64,000 nt of DNA from Hippasteria phrygiana (Eukaryota; Echinodermata; Asteroidea; Valvatida; Goniasteridae): NCBI GenBank assembly GCA_037893225.1, contig JAZGUH010000359.1, positions 682,001-746,000 of the forward strand. Reading direction: 5' to 3'. Position 1 is the stretch's first letter, and every line of letters begins with the position of its first letter. A program made the position numbers and the translations under genes. Of this stretch, positions 38,201 to 53,200 are shown one piece after another. The notes beneath the pieces are model-generated. The model had not been told where the DNA came from. It saw only the letters and a program-made list of their open reading frames with translations, and did no database searches.

Positions 38201-41200
38201 TCAAGGGGTTAAACAGTTCGTTTTTAATTTTTTATTTTATCCGATTAGATTCAACAGGCGGAGGAGTATACTCCTGAGGAACCCACCATGCCAGGCCCAA
38301 CCTACGAGCCCTCTCCAATCCTGGCTGCTTCCCCCAGCATGTCTTTCCTCCTCCAGGAGCCTCTGCATGCCTCGTCTCCCAAGACGACCGCCTCCCCTCT
38401 GTCTACCCCCCATACCCAGTCGCCGTCACCAAGTCCGAGCCAAGCGGTCGTAAAGCCAACATCAGGGAAGCCAAAGCCAAAACTACTGCCGCCAGCCGTA
38501 AGTATTGTGTGAAAAACAAAACAATATTTCTTCATCAAACAAACCACAAGGGAAACTGACGAGGTTAAATTTGAATACATGCAAAGAAAACTGGCAGGAG
38601 CGGGATTTGACTCGCGACCTCCGAAATACCGTACCGGCGCTCTACCAACTGAGCTATCTTGCCCTATGTTGGCGGTCTCCCAAATTGTCAGTGTTTTTGT
38701 ACAGGGGGTGCTAGTCAGAAGTCATAAACCCATAATGCCGTGTAGCCGGGGATCATGCCCAATTCATACGATACAACCTGGGAAGCCACAGTGATCCCCA
38801 CAATGTCACTTCTCAGGTTGTACTCTAAGAATTGGGTGTGATCCCTGGCTACGTTTCTAAAAGAATTTTGCTATCGCTTTCATAGGAGTAGATGTATAGT
38901 TACAGTACTCAATTTTAAATTAAAAAAAAAGATTGTAGAGGGCGAAACTTAAAGTTCTAGTCAGCAATTTTTCTGATGATGTCCAAACTTTGTTTGGTAA
39001 CATTGTCCTGTTTTTAGATCCTCGTAAATTTGGCAAAAATGACTTGAAATCAAGCGGTTTTTCATCTTTCGGTCTTCTTGTTCCTAGATCCCCTTGCACG
39101 AGCCAGTGGTCATCCAGTTCGGTGGTGAGAGCGACTCCAGCGATGATGAGCATTCACCACAGAAACCCGAAATGAAACAGATCAACTATCTGGATCAGTT
39201 TCTGAAGGAGGCGAGGCGAACCGCAGACGTAGGTTTAACCCCTTGTGTCCGGCTGTCATTGATAGGGGGCTGGTATGCCAAGAACAGGCTGTGCAGCCAA
39301 GCGTAAATGCAAACAATAGGCACCACATTGGATAAAGTGGTCCTATTCATCGCACTTGAAGCCTCCCCCCCCCCCCTTTCGTGTGATTGAAAGCTTTGTT
39401 TGAAAATAGGGTAGGGTTAGGGTCAGCGTTGGGATGAGGTTAAGGTTTTGCCATTGCTAAAAATGTTTGTGTTCATTATAAAAGCACTGCAATGCATCAT
39501 GGGTAAAGAGTCGGATGTTCATGGGAGTCGGATATTCATATGACACCATTTGGGGCCTGTTTTCTAGTGTGTTTGGCCAGTTTTCATAAGAAAACTCGGC
39601 AAAAACTGCCGGAATCCGAACACCGAATGGCTGGGTTAAAATCTGCTGCCTAACTTGTACATATGATGCACGATATGGGGCAGAGGAAACCCCCCCTCGT
39701 TTGTGTTGGTCATTGTGTTCCCGGAATCTCAGGAATTTTTTTCAGAGGTCTATGGGGGATGTGTTAGGTAACAATAGTCTGGAGAGTGTATATGATATAG
39801 GGGGTACCCCTCTGCCCCATATCGTGCTGGGTATAAACTTGTAAGTGCAGTGGCGTTAGTCTGTACACTGTTAATGATAGAAGCTAGCATCAAACCAGTG
39901 TTGGTTTGATTCCAGAAACTAGACTTGGCGCTGGAATAATTTCAGAATTTCTTGTGTGTTTAGTAACCAGTACTGCAGTGTACATCATGAAGAAAGAAAA
40001 AAATCTGAATTGTGAATGTAGAATTTGTGGTATGGAGTACCATTGGTTCATGTGATGAATCATGTTGGATAAAGTGGACAAAAAATTATATCTTTGCTAA
40101 GTGAATTTGATTTGTACATCATTTAACTTTAGTCTTGCAGATAATCTTACAATACTTTGTTCATCAATCGTCTCCCAATGTTGAAATTTCCGTTTGGGAA
40201 AAAGGGGAATTTTCAACACGATTTTTTTCTTTCTAGTTGCTATTTTCTATTTATTTTTTTGTGGGTAGTGCGATTTAAGTGTTTTAAAAGAGTAATGTGG
40301 TATGTGAGAAAGCCTGGCTGTACTCATTCATGATTGTGTTGTAGTTTTGCCAATTTTGTTTTTCAGTATAACCGGAATTTGGCCAAGAAACTTAATTTGC
40401 TAAAATACAGAGCTGTTGGTTTGGGCCCACCTCTCAAAACATCTTTTTCACTGCCCAGGAGAAGAAATCAAAAGCCCGTCAACCTCCTCCCCCCACACGC
40501 TATCCCAATACCCCCGACGCCATGCACAAGCTACCCGAGGTACACCGAGCAGAGTACCACAAGTTGAAGGAGGAGATAGCTCGCCGCGAGCAGCAGAAGC
40601 TCGGGAAACTGACGCCCGTCGGTGGGAACAGTCCTGGCACTCAATCGCCAATCAAGGACGTAACAATCAGTATTACAAAGGTAAGGCCAATCGGTGTATT
40701 AAAAACCCTTTTCCAAACCAATTGACCTATCGCCATTTATGGGAATTTTCTGTAGTAATTTTTGTTTCTCAGATTTTGCGCGTTCCGCGTAGAATTATAA
40801 TTGATGTGATTGGACAATAATTCACAAGCTGCGTTGGTGCGATTCGACCGCGATAGGTCAATTGGGCTGGGTTAAACGTGGATGCATTGGTTCACCGATT
40901 CTCTCAGGCTGTGATTAATAGGGTGCTGGTATGCCATAAGGCTTGTGTATCCAAGTGTAATGCACACAGTAAGCAAAGAATGGAATGAATATGTGCAGGA
41001 ATGCGCATGTAGTTGTCAACCGGCCAGTTGGTCTTTTTCAAACCGTGGCTATGGCTGTCGTCTGTATTCAGTGGGCTAAAACTGCTATGTACGCGCTTTT
41101 GGCATATATCTCCCAGGAAAATTTATGTTAAATTTAATTGCTTATTTTAAGTTTTGAGCTTTTCAAATGAGACATTCCGCAAAATTGAGCGACAATAATT

Positions 41201-44200
41201 GACAGATTTAATAAGTTTTTAATTTATAATTGGGTGGGGGACACTCCTTATTCCTGCAGTAGTAATATATGTGACCCGCTCTACAAAAAAGGGTATTATG
41301 TTGCACTATGTGGAAACACACACAGAGCTGTTCTATGTGAAGTGGGAGGAATTTTTTTTACATAAGTGATTTTTTGGTTTTTAGTTTGTTCGCTTGAGTT
41401 ATTTGTATATTTTCATAACTTATTTTCAGAAACATTAATATTGATGAATAAAGATGAAAAAAATACATTTTGATTAAAATTACTTCTATGTTATTTTTTT
41501 GCACTTTTTGTGTTTAAAGGCCTATATCTCTAAATGCACTTCCTTTAAATTGGAAAATAGGAGTATACAAATGTCAAGATATCTCGAGAACACAAAATGC
41601 CACAACAAATTAAAGCTTAGGATGTGACATTCAACTATGTATATAACTAATTTTTCAAATTTTTCGACATAATACCCCTTTTTGCAGAGCCGGTCACATA
41701 TATATGACTGCAGCCCTCATTTTCATGAACAATACCCAGGCACCAGATTAAAGCTGCCTTTTGTTGAGGAAATGGCTCAAAATCTGGATGGAATATTCTA
41801 AGTTAATGGGAGTTTTGAGTAGGTGCATCATCAATGCCAAATTATACTGTTTAAATTTTTTAAACGGCATATAAGCTGTTTTATGATCCAATTTATATTT
41901 AAAAAACCGTAACCATTACCGCATTTTTATGTGTTCTTAGAATGGCCGTCTTAAAATGTGTTTTCGTGTGAAGGGAGTCGCGATTTGTGGTCTTTATTAA
42001 CTTTTTATAATCTGTGTGCATTTTTTAATTTGAATGCATTTTTATATTTCATTTTATTTTGTTTTACCCATTTTTTAATGAGCTGTCGACAAAACAATTT
42101 TCCTAAATTGGATAATGAAGAATAATAATAATAATAATAAAAAAAAAATATCTCATTATTGTCACTGTTGTCACTAGGTCGATGGTAAGTCACATAGGAC
42201 AGTCGTCTTGAAAGACTCGAGGGTGAAAGATCCAACAGTGAAAACCGTCGCCGTGGTGAAGAAGCAAGAGGCAAAAGAAGAAACGTCCCGGGCGACGGCC
42301 AGGGAAAGCGAACAAGTACAGGAGTTCCAAGGAAGTCTCACGAAGCACAGGTAGGCCTGACAAAGTTGCCGACATTGAGTCAGAAAAACATCTACTGTCA
42401 TTTACATTAGACACTAAAAATATTTTGGGCACTTATTTCAGGGATAAGCTCTCTCCTTTGATAGTTTATAGAACAAGGGATTGGGTTAATGAGGGTAAAT
42501 TTTTTCCTCACTGACCTTTCATGAAATAGACAACTGAAATTCTCTGTTAAACAGTAATTGATGTTTTTCCAGTTTGAGTTAAAAATTGTTGGCTCTATAA
42601 TTATATACAAAAAAAATCTCTCTGAATCTTCAGTGTCTATATTTTCTGGTTCTGATGCAGAAATTTAGATAAAATTGACACTTTGATTATATGACCAAAA
42701 ATCACTTGCCAGTCTTGCCATTTTCTTTAAGGCCATTTTCAGCATTGGCATTTAAACTTGTTCAAATTATGACTTTGCACACTGGTTCACAATCACATTG
42801 CCAAAACGGTAGTTGTTGTGAAGGGCTAATACTAGGGCTGTTCTGAATATACTGAATATTTGAAAATTTGATCGTCAACCGAATATTCAAATACCTTTTT
42901 GCTGGCTTGAATATTCAAAAAATATATACGTACGTACAGATACGACTCTGATGCTATTATAATAGAAAAGTTACGGCGCTAAGCAGTGTCAAATGCCGCA
43001 TTTTTGTCGACGGTAACTTTTTGTGGACGGAAAATGCAGGCTGGAGTTTGGTTTCTTGTTATCAGAATGTTATACGTACCTGAAAAACTTGATCGGCGGG
43101 TATCGAATATTTGAATATTCGGTCAAACTCAGTTTTGAATAATCAAATTCTAAATTATTCTCAAATGCACAGCCCTAGCTAATACATACCAGACAAATAC
43201 TTGTATGATCTTCTCAACTATGCACATAAGCTAATTTTCGGAAATATACCAACTCGGGTCAGCTTTTTGTTAGCCAAAGCATTTTGCGTACTCCCCATCA
43301 CAGGCTAACGGCAGAGAAAGACTGTCGGATACTGACTGCCCTGGACAAGCAGATCCAGAAACGCCACGTAATCATGAGGCAGATGGAGGCCAGGCAACAG
43401 CAGCTGAGGGAGGAGCTAGCGGTAGGAGAGAAGATTGTCGTCTCTCATCGCTCTCAGATCAAGAAATACATCCAGCAGGTAAACCATATTGTTATGACTC
43501 ATCTAGCGGCGGGAGAAATTAGAGTTTTCAGAATCCGGTTATCCTAATATTATTCAAACTGAATAATTACCAGAAGCTCCCATCTTGGTCATAGTCGGGC
43601 CAACAAAAAGTGACGAGTGAGGTGCCGCATGAAAAGCCCTCCCAATGACTGGATATAGTTTGCAGGATTCAGTGAAAATGGACGGGCAGGCTATTTATAT
43701 ATATGTACCAAGAAGACCATGAGTGAATGAATGCAGTTGCAATTAGAGACCATGGAGCAAATTGGAGGATGTTCCAGTTGTTTTCTTCAGACTGTGTCGC
43801 AACTTAATTTTTTAAGGTTGCTTTTAAATATCCAGTTTCCAGAATCGAAACCGAAAAGTGGAAAAATAAATCCGGATTTATGTCCTACTACTAGACTGAA
43901 CCGACGTGCTGCTGACCATTTTCGCACTTTTTCAGAACCTCTTGTACTAGTTAAAGAAAGAAATTTGGGTCAAAAACTATGGTTTCGATCCTTTTTTTAT
44001 TTTACAGAGTTGTTGGTAAAAAGGCATTTAGAATGGCACAAGATGCTGTGCACAATTTCAGAGCTTCTTGTATTAAGTGTGACACAAAAACGATGCTTTC
44101 AACCCTTCTATAACCGAGTTTTGATATAGCAAAACGTTCCATCATAACACTTGCAATATAATTCTAGTACAACGGTAGCGTTTATAGCGTGTAGCGTGGC

Positions 44201-47200
44201 AAAACAATTATACATACTCCACCAAGAGAGGGTGCTAGCGTGTTCACCCATGTTCACGCAATTTACGTGGTGTTCTAATAACGCACAGCAGGTGCACGTA
44301 AAATGTACACCGTCGATGCAGGTGCTTTGCGCTCATAGCGTGCATGCACAGGTAATTACAAAGCGCATGTAATGCAGTAGTTCAATTACCAATAATCAAT
44401 AAGCAATTAACTACAATCGATGAGCAATAAAGACTGTAATTTCACAAAACTTTTGCTTTCGTCTCCCATTTCTTAGAAACATCTCATCCAGCGAAAAGTG
44501 CAAGAGCATTTGGCAAAGGAATCCCAACTGAGGGAGAGCCTCGCCAAGGCTCAGGGCGTGGCCGTTAGTGAGATCAGCCAATCACAAATGCTGTTACAAG
44601 CAGCTTCACGACTACCAAAGATGACAGCCATGAAGGGCGAAGAAAGGCAGAAATTAAAACCGATGACAAATGTACGTCACTTGCAACGACCTGATTTTGA
44701 AAGACGCATGTCTTCTTAAGTTCCTGCTTGAAAATTGCCAAACATTTGTTTTTAACTGAATATTATTTTTTCTGGTATTAATTTCCTAGAATTCTGCAAA
44801 CTCTTGTGTCATACCAAAACAAATTGCATCTCCTTCACTCCAAAAATTTCCAACAAAACTGAAATTTTAAGCCTGCTAAATAAAACAAACTCCAACAGCA
44901 AATTGTGTTGGATTCTGCAGTGTACGTACCACCTACACACCAGCCTTGGCATTTTGCAGCTACATTGCTGAATCCAACAAAATACAACAGTTATTTGTAG
45001 GTATGATCCTTGCCAAATGCAACAGAATCTAATTAATATTTGACAAGTCTGCTTCCACCATCCTAAATACGACAAAATCCAACCGGCATAATTAGCTTCC
45101 ACCCTGCTAAATACGACAAAATCCAACAGCTATATTTAGCTGATACAGAGTCCTACTGTACACACCATGTAATTTGTGTTGACTGCTGAATCCAACTACA
45201 ACAGCTTTTACCAATTTTTGGATTTTGTTGGATTTAGCAGGTTTGGAGATAAGTAGCATGCTCCAAAGAGCCATAGCATTTCTGGTTGGCCTGATGAATT
45301 CTTACAAATCAGATCCTTTTGAGTGACCTTTGAGAGGCCTTCCTGAATGATCCGAAAAGGGTTTTGAATTTAAGATTATCCTGTACTTGTATAGTAAAAC
45401 AACATGAAAATATCTAAACCTTAGTCAAAAGAGTCCAAGCTATGTACGCTGGATTTGATGGATTTGTCAGAAAAATTTATAAATTAAAAAACTATAACCC
45501 TTTTTTTCATCAAGCAGAGTCCAAACACTAAAACCGAACTCAAACGTCTGCAGCGGCTGGAACGTGAATACGCCGGTCAGATCTTCAAGTTGCGTGAAGC
45601 GAGCACCAAGCAGGCCATCATAACAACCAAACCCATCCCTAACGCCGTCGTCCGGATCTTGAAAACCAGGACAAAACTCTTGAACAAGAAGCCATCCACC
45701 CAGCTCCTAGCCAGAGATAAAATCGTCCTCGGTCATGACACCCCGACGAACACAGACAGCGACGGTGACGCAGAGAAGCACTTGCAATCTCGAACAGACT
45801 CCAAGCGGAGACGCTCTTTCCTAGATGATAATCCGTCTCTGAGACCAAACCTCCATGCCAAGTCTCCCGGCAGCAAGCTAGCCTCACCCAAATCCACCGT
45901 GAATCAGAACAGACCCACTTCAATCAACAAATCCTCCAACTCCTCACCCTCTGATCGTCTCAACCCCACCTATGTCCAGTCCACCACAGTTGTGAAAACG
46001 ACTTCCATTGCGGAGAATCAAACAAATTCTGATCAGTCGGGTGCCGTTGTTTCCACCAAACAACCAAGCAGGACGCTGACAGTCTTGGAAGGGTTGACGA
46101 TGCCCAGCGATGCTCAGGTGGACCGGTTGCAGTGCGCTCATGCTGAAAAATCCAAGACCGCCGTAGACTCCTGCCTTGCCACGCGCTTCGGATGTGAGCT
46201 GGATGCAGCCACAGGGTTTATTGATGACTTCTCAAGGAGTACAGATGAAGTGAAGATGAGTATTCCTGAAGACGCTAAGAGATTGAATGAGGAGGAGGAT
46301 GATGACGGAAGAGTCGGGGATAATCTGATGCCTTACTCAAGTCCTCTTCTCTGTTTCCGTTCTTATAGGTGAGAACGCATAATCTTTTTCAGTCTATTTA
46401 AAATGTATTTCACATCATAAAACATTGAGGGGAAAATAAATATTTGGGGATCATTTCATTATGTCTGAAAGCGGTATCAATTGCGGTAACGCCATTTTTT
46501 GCAGTACCAGTATTAATGCCCAGCTGGCTGATATAATGAGCTCGTTCTATACAGGTCAGTGCACGCAGGCAGTTTCGTCACTACAGCATTCATGATGAGT
46601 GTGTGTATCTTTGGCTAAGAGCGCTTAACAGAGAATCCAACTGCGGCATCACCAATCTCCTGGCTCCCTGGCTAATCCATCTCGGTTGACAATGGGGAAT
46701 TATTATTATTTATATTATTATTATTTATTTTACTCCACAATTCAAAATACATGTTGTATACAAAATTACATTAAAAATATTGAGCAATACATGTATAGAA
46801 AATCTCAACAAAAACAAATGTGGAGAAGGCAAAGCCGAGGAGGAAAAAAAATTCCTATAACCAAAAGGTTCGACCTGCCCTAAAAAAAACAATCTAAAAC
46901 AATCTAAACAATTGTAATAAGAAAAGAAAACAAAATTATAAATAAATTAATAAATTTAAAGAAATACCCCCTCCCCTAAAAACATATAATCATATCAATA
47001 AAACATATAAAAAGTGCACAAACAACACAATTAAAGTATTCCAAGCCAGAGCTCTTTATAAACACTCATCGCAGCAAGATCACTAATAGGGCACTTTGTC
47101 CATGGTCTTGACTGCTGCAAACTGGAAATCTTTGACAAGCCGACTGGGCTTGAATGAGCTCCAAGCTCCAGTTTTGACCTCATGATTATTCAGTTATTCA

Positions 47201-50200
47201 AGCCGGCTGGCTTCCCATTCATCAGCAAGGTCTGAGGTACAGAATTCCACGCCTCAAAGAAAACCAGCGGTACCGCAATCAGTACCACTTCCGAACAATA
47301 TGAAACGCTCCCTAAGGAGTAAGTGCACAAAAGAAGAGCTAACTCAAACTGTTATTGATGGGGGCGTGGTATGCCAAGAACAGGCTGTGCAGTCAAGCAT
47401 AAATACAAACAATAGGCACCACACTGAATAGAGTGATCCTATTCAAATGGCACTTGGAGCCCCCCCCTTTTGTGTGAATGAAAGTTTCATTTGACAAAGC
47501 TCCATCTATTCATTGTACTTCCATTCAAGAACAATATAGTTAAAACATGAATGCGCATATTGACAACTGACCAGGTGGTGTTTTTCAAACCAGGTGGTCT
47601 TTTTAACCCTTTAAATACGGAGGACGGCTAAAGCCTCGGTTTGAAAAAAACAAACACTTGGCCGGTGATGTATGCATTCTTCTGCATATTCATACCATTC
47701 TTCTGACACCGGCGCCGCATTCTAAAAACCTTAACCCTAACAGCCCAAGCCTTTTTACTAGAATCCTTCCCTAACCACACAAACTCCAACACTGTAGTAA
47801 ACCAATGGCACATTCTTTGTACTTGGACAAAATCAGGGCATCAAGTCCCATGCAAAGTAATGGTGCCAAGGCTCTACAGTACCCAATCACACAAAATTCA
47901 ACACAATGTGGCGTTTGATTTTGGCAGGTTAGGGATGGTTAGGGTTAAGGCACATTATTTGTGCATGAAGAATCAAGGGACATAAAGCCCCATTTAAAGT
48001 AATGTTGGTGTCGACCTACAGTCCTCTTTCCTACAAAAACCTGGTTGATTTTGAAGGAGCTAGGAGAGAAAGGATTAGGAAAATGACATACTTAACGTGA
48101 GGGACACGTTTCATCCATGGCCCTGTTTTTTTTTCCTTTTCCTGTATATTTCTCACTAGGCTGAGTCCGTTCTTCGTCAAGGAAGCCATGCTGTCCCGGC
48201 TTTCTCTCTCTTTCAGTCACAAACTGGATCCCATGAGGGCGCTCTGCCAGTTTGAGCTCAACGGGACCTGCAATGACGACGAATGCCCTTGGTAAGATGC
48301 TGTTATTGGAATTATTAAAACAAAATAGAAACTAGTGCCCCCCCCCCCTCCCCCAATTAAAAAAAAAATAAAAAATAATGTTTGACATTTAAAAAAAGAT
48401 ATTTTTGAAAACAAAAATCTAGTCCCCCCCCCCCCCCCCCCTCCAAATTCTGTTCCCTTTGGGTATACAGTGTTGTATAGATAAATTCGGCAAAGCTTGA
48501 ATGCGGCCATGATTGATAGGGGCCATCCACACCCGAAAAGTAACATGTTTGTATGACTGCAAGCATTGATTGTATTCAGTCACCTGAGCTTGGGGTATAT
48601 GGAAGCGATGGCCATCTGTGTCGGACCAGTACAGGCCAATAAGTCCTACCTTTGTCCTGTTTTTTTCATCTGGGTCTGCTTGAAAGCCTGCAACTGACTT
48701 TTACAAACGTTTACAAACTCTGACATACTCTTACAACTGTCCCAGGCAACACAAGAAGGACTACGAGATGACCGACCATGAGATCTACGCAGACATCCTG
48801 GCCTACACCCCACCCATAGCGTCAAGCAAGGGCTGGCAGGACCCTGAGAAACGCCATCAGCGCGTGATGGACTATGTCAACAAGGCCGTCAAGAAGAGCA
48901 AGAATCCGGAGAGCGCCAAGAAGCAGAGGGAAGCCCTGTGCAGGGCCTTCGCCAACGCCGTGCTGATGCAAAGCAAGAAAGGTATTTAACCTCTTCTGGC
49001 TGTGATTGATGGGGGGCTGGTATGCCAGGAACTGAATGCACCACACTGAATTATTGTGTTCTATACCAGAGTGGTTAAACATTCATTGTAGCAAGACCTT
49101 TCTTTGTCCATAGTCTGACCGCTGCAAACTGGAAATCTTTGACAAGCCAACTGGGCTTTAATGAGCTCCAAGCTCCAGTTTTGACCTCATGATTATTCAG
49201 TTATTCAAGCTGCCTAGCTTCCCATTTATCAGCTAGGTTTGAGGTATGGAATGCAGCACTGCAAAGAAAACAGGGGTACTGCAATTAATACCGCATGTTG
49301 AGAATATGAAATGCTCCCTTGGGTATTTCATATTTTAAAAACTTATCCAGTTTTTTTGTTTCTAATGTAGTTTCACCAGGAATCATAGCCCAGCCTCGAA
49401 GCTGGACGCCAACACAGACCCTAACCCATCCACCCCGCCCCAGAGATGACGATGCGGACCCTACTCTGGTCCCCAGGAGTAGTAAGATGACCAGTGGTCT
49501 GCACGTGACTCCCCTGGGTGGGGATGAGCATGAGAGGTACTACTCTGGGGAAGGAATCGCAGACCTCGAGGCTGCAGTGTTAGACAGGCCGGGGGACGTG
49601 CGCATGTGGATCAAGCTGGCCTATAGGATCATCGGCGATGAGAGGTCAGTCGTGTACTTAACCTTTTCATACTTGGGACATAATTTGGAGCCCGAACTTT
49701 AGTGCAGATGAATGGAGTATTAACCCCTAACCTAGCTGAATCCATCAAAATCCTTCCCCTGTTTTGGAGGATTTCGGCGGATTCAGGATACCTCCATATT
49801 GAAAACTGGGGGATTTTTATGGATTGAGGATTGCAAGCCTAGCGGTACTGCAGGATTTTGATGGATTCAGGATACCTCCATATTGAGCAGTCACCAAAAC
49901 CAACTTTTTGTGCATGACAAAATAGGTGGATTTTGGCGGATTCAGGATACTTTCTAGTAAAGTTACCCAAGGGGTTAGGGTTAAAGTGCATGTGTTTCAT
50001 ACACTTTCCTTGGATTGGGTTTATTCGTGGCTATATTCTGGTATGACTCCTGCGCATGAAACCTAATAACATGCATGAGTATACCGCCTTCTTGTGCCAA
50101 GAAATGACTTTGTGAACAGCCTATGTCGTCTACTTCCAATATTGGAAGGAGCAATGTGATTGGTCGGGATTACAAGTCTTAAAGGTGGTTTTCATCGTTT

Positions 50201-53200
50201 GCTTTTTGCTGTAATTTTCAGAAATAAATGGATTTGGGGGTTGGTATTTGATAGCGTGCTAGCAAATACTGTAACACTGACCTGTTTATACTTTTGTGTG
50301 CATAGATGCTGGGAAAACAGAGAGAAAATAAGTTCTGTTCTAGTAGTCTTGTTCCCTGACCATACTTTAGACAAAACGTATAGAGTTTGGGAATTATTAA
50401 GTTGGGGAACTAGACTATTTCCAACAATTGTCGGCTGACAATCGTTGGGAAAACGATATAAACTTTCTTTTTTCTTAAAAACGACAGCACACCAGGTGCC
50501 ATGATTATACAGGATGCTTGAGACTGCTATTTACTTGCAGTCTAGTCCGGTATTTCGTAATAATTCTATAGTTTTGTCTTTTGATGTTTGCAAATGATGT
50601 ATGCTACGTTTAATAATATATTGCAATTCTTAATTATTACATGGATATCAAATCTTACAACGACAAAAGCTTCCGCTTAAGTCGCCATGTCCACGTCTGT
50701 ACTTTGGTAATTAAAAAAAAAAAAATTGTTTTTATTTTATTGAAATCACCAATACAAGGTTAAAAACCAGTCTAGGTAAAGGGTGGGTGGTAGGTGGTAG
50801 GTTTGGCGACATTTTGAATTGCCAACCCTACGAACTGTATGGTTTTCCTGAGTCTCAGATCTAAGTCCAGGATAATTCTTCAACAGTTATTATCCCAATT
50901 TTCAGACCTATAGACCCAGGGCATTCAAGTGGCTTGAAATGCACTGTTATATGAAAGATTAGATTGTTCTTGAAATCTAAATCGAATTTAATCCAAAATC
51001 AAGGGCAGATTATTCAGAACTCCTGACTTCACCTTGATGCGTTGTTTTTCCCCCAACAGTGAGAATCCAGACATTGACCGCGGCCTGAATGCCCTGTCCC
51101 GAGGTCTGGAGTCCAACCAGACCAACTCGGATCTGTGGCTTCACTACCTGCTTCTCTACTCCCAAAGGGAAGACCACGGGGACCTGTCTGAGTTGTGCCA
51201 ACAGGCCTGGTTGTTTGCCCCCAGCTACGACCTGTACTGGCAGGTGGGTACCAGTTAAGCCTGGTTTCCATGTAATCATTAGAATCGCTGAAGAGCCCCA
51301 GATGTGATACAGACAACTGGAAACGTTTTAAAAATGGCTGGTATGCCAATATGGGTTTGTGACGCCAAGCGTAATGCAAACAATAGCAAACAATGGATTG
51401 AGTACGCGCAGGAATGCACATATAGACGACAACCGGCCAGGTGTTATTTTTTTAAACTGTGGTCATGGCTGTCATCCGTATTCAATGAGTTATTGGGGAC
51501 ATTTGTCCAAATGTCGCAAACGGGGACAGCGATAGTCGGCAATGCTGTGTTTCAACGATGTTCCAAACTTGTACTTGCATTTGCTGCGGTGTTTTCTAGC
51601 CGGAATTTCTAGATTAATGAAAACGACATTCTGACATGAGGGGCTGTTTTGCTCTTTAGCTAGTTCTGAAGTGTGGGGTCTTGTGGAAGATAATTTTGTT
51701 TACATTGATCTTTTTCCCTTTGTAGCTCCATACCTCAAGTGGCTTGTAGCCTTGTTTGTGGCAAACTAGCATTAAAAAAAATGCAAGGGTAACTAAAAAT
51801 TTGGCAAAATTGAACTAAAAATCATAGTACACAACCGTGAAGGGAGAGTTAATTAAAAGAAACATCGTCTTAACATTTGATCACTGTCTGCTGACCCACA
51901 GTGCCTTGGATTTGAAGAGAGCTTCCCGGCCAAAGATGCAATCTGTGATCGGCTGATTGCCTTCCTGCAGGGCCAACAGGCCAAGGGTATGACAGCAGAG
52001 GGGTCCCATCGGCTGCTGGAGGCCTTGCTGTATAGAGTCCAGCTTTACATCATGACAAGAAGGGTCAAGACTGGCTTGTCTATGCTTCAGGTATGAGGCC
52101 GAAAATCCTTATGTGTGACCGGTTCTACAGAAATTGATAATTATGTCGCAAAATTTGAAAAATGAGTTATATTCATAGTTGAATTTGTCACATATCCTAA
52201 GCTTTAATTTTGTGTTCTCCAGACATCTTGACATTTGCATACTTGTTTTGTCCAATTGAACTGAAGTGCGTTTAGAGATATAGCCCTTAAAACATAGCAA
52301 GTGGAAAGAAATGAGATAGAAGTAATCTCCAGCAATATTTATTTGTTCATCGTTATTCATCAATATTAACGTTTCTGACAATAAATTACAAAAACCTGGA
52401 TATAATAGAAGCCAACAAACCAGAACCCCCAAAAAAAGTTTTGTGAAGATTTTTTTCGCCTTCTTTAAATAGAACAGCCTTTGTGTTTTCGCGACGTTTG
52501 ACATATACCCTTTTTGTGTAGTTGGTCAGATATGTTGTAGACCTACATTGTATTTTCAGTGGTAAACATATCTACGCTGTGACAAAGAACAGTCACAAGT
52601 TGATGGTTTGGCTGTTTTTAATCCAGGGCGCCTTGAAAGATCCCAAGAGGGTGATGCAGTATTTTACTCCTGATGATCAGTGCTTTGCCTGGCTGGCTTA
52701 TATTCACATGTTGGAGTATCAGTGCCTTCCGTCGCATCTCTTTGATCCTACGGGCAGTGGGCTAGGCCATGTCGTCTCGAAGGTAGGTGTGATGCGGGTG
52801 TTCGTCTAAAGAAACTTGCCGATCGCTCCCAGCAAAGATTGAAAGACTACATTTCTACTCCAAGCAAAGATTGCAAAACTGCTTGTCCACTCTCAGCCAA
52901 GAATGAAAACTGCCTGTCTCCCTCCCGGTGAAGATTGAGAAAAATGCTTGTCCATTTCCGGCACAGATTAAAGAAAGAAATTGTGTGCTCGCCCTCAGCA
53001 CAAGTGAAAAATTACTTTCAGCCAAATTGTGCACTCTGAAACCCTTTGCTGCAATGTGAGGCTATTTTTGCCCACTGTTGATGATTTGTAAAAAAAACTT
53101 TTACATTTAACTTGAATACAGACGATGACTATAGCGGTGTCTATATGTGCATTCCTGTGCATATTCAATCCATTGTTTGCCTATTGTGTACGTTACACTT

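Noticed and set aside
47731..47947. Interstitial telomeric repeats (TTAGGG/CCCTAA words)
   Set aside because: Each site has only one or two such words, at MITE ends, not tandem hexamers.
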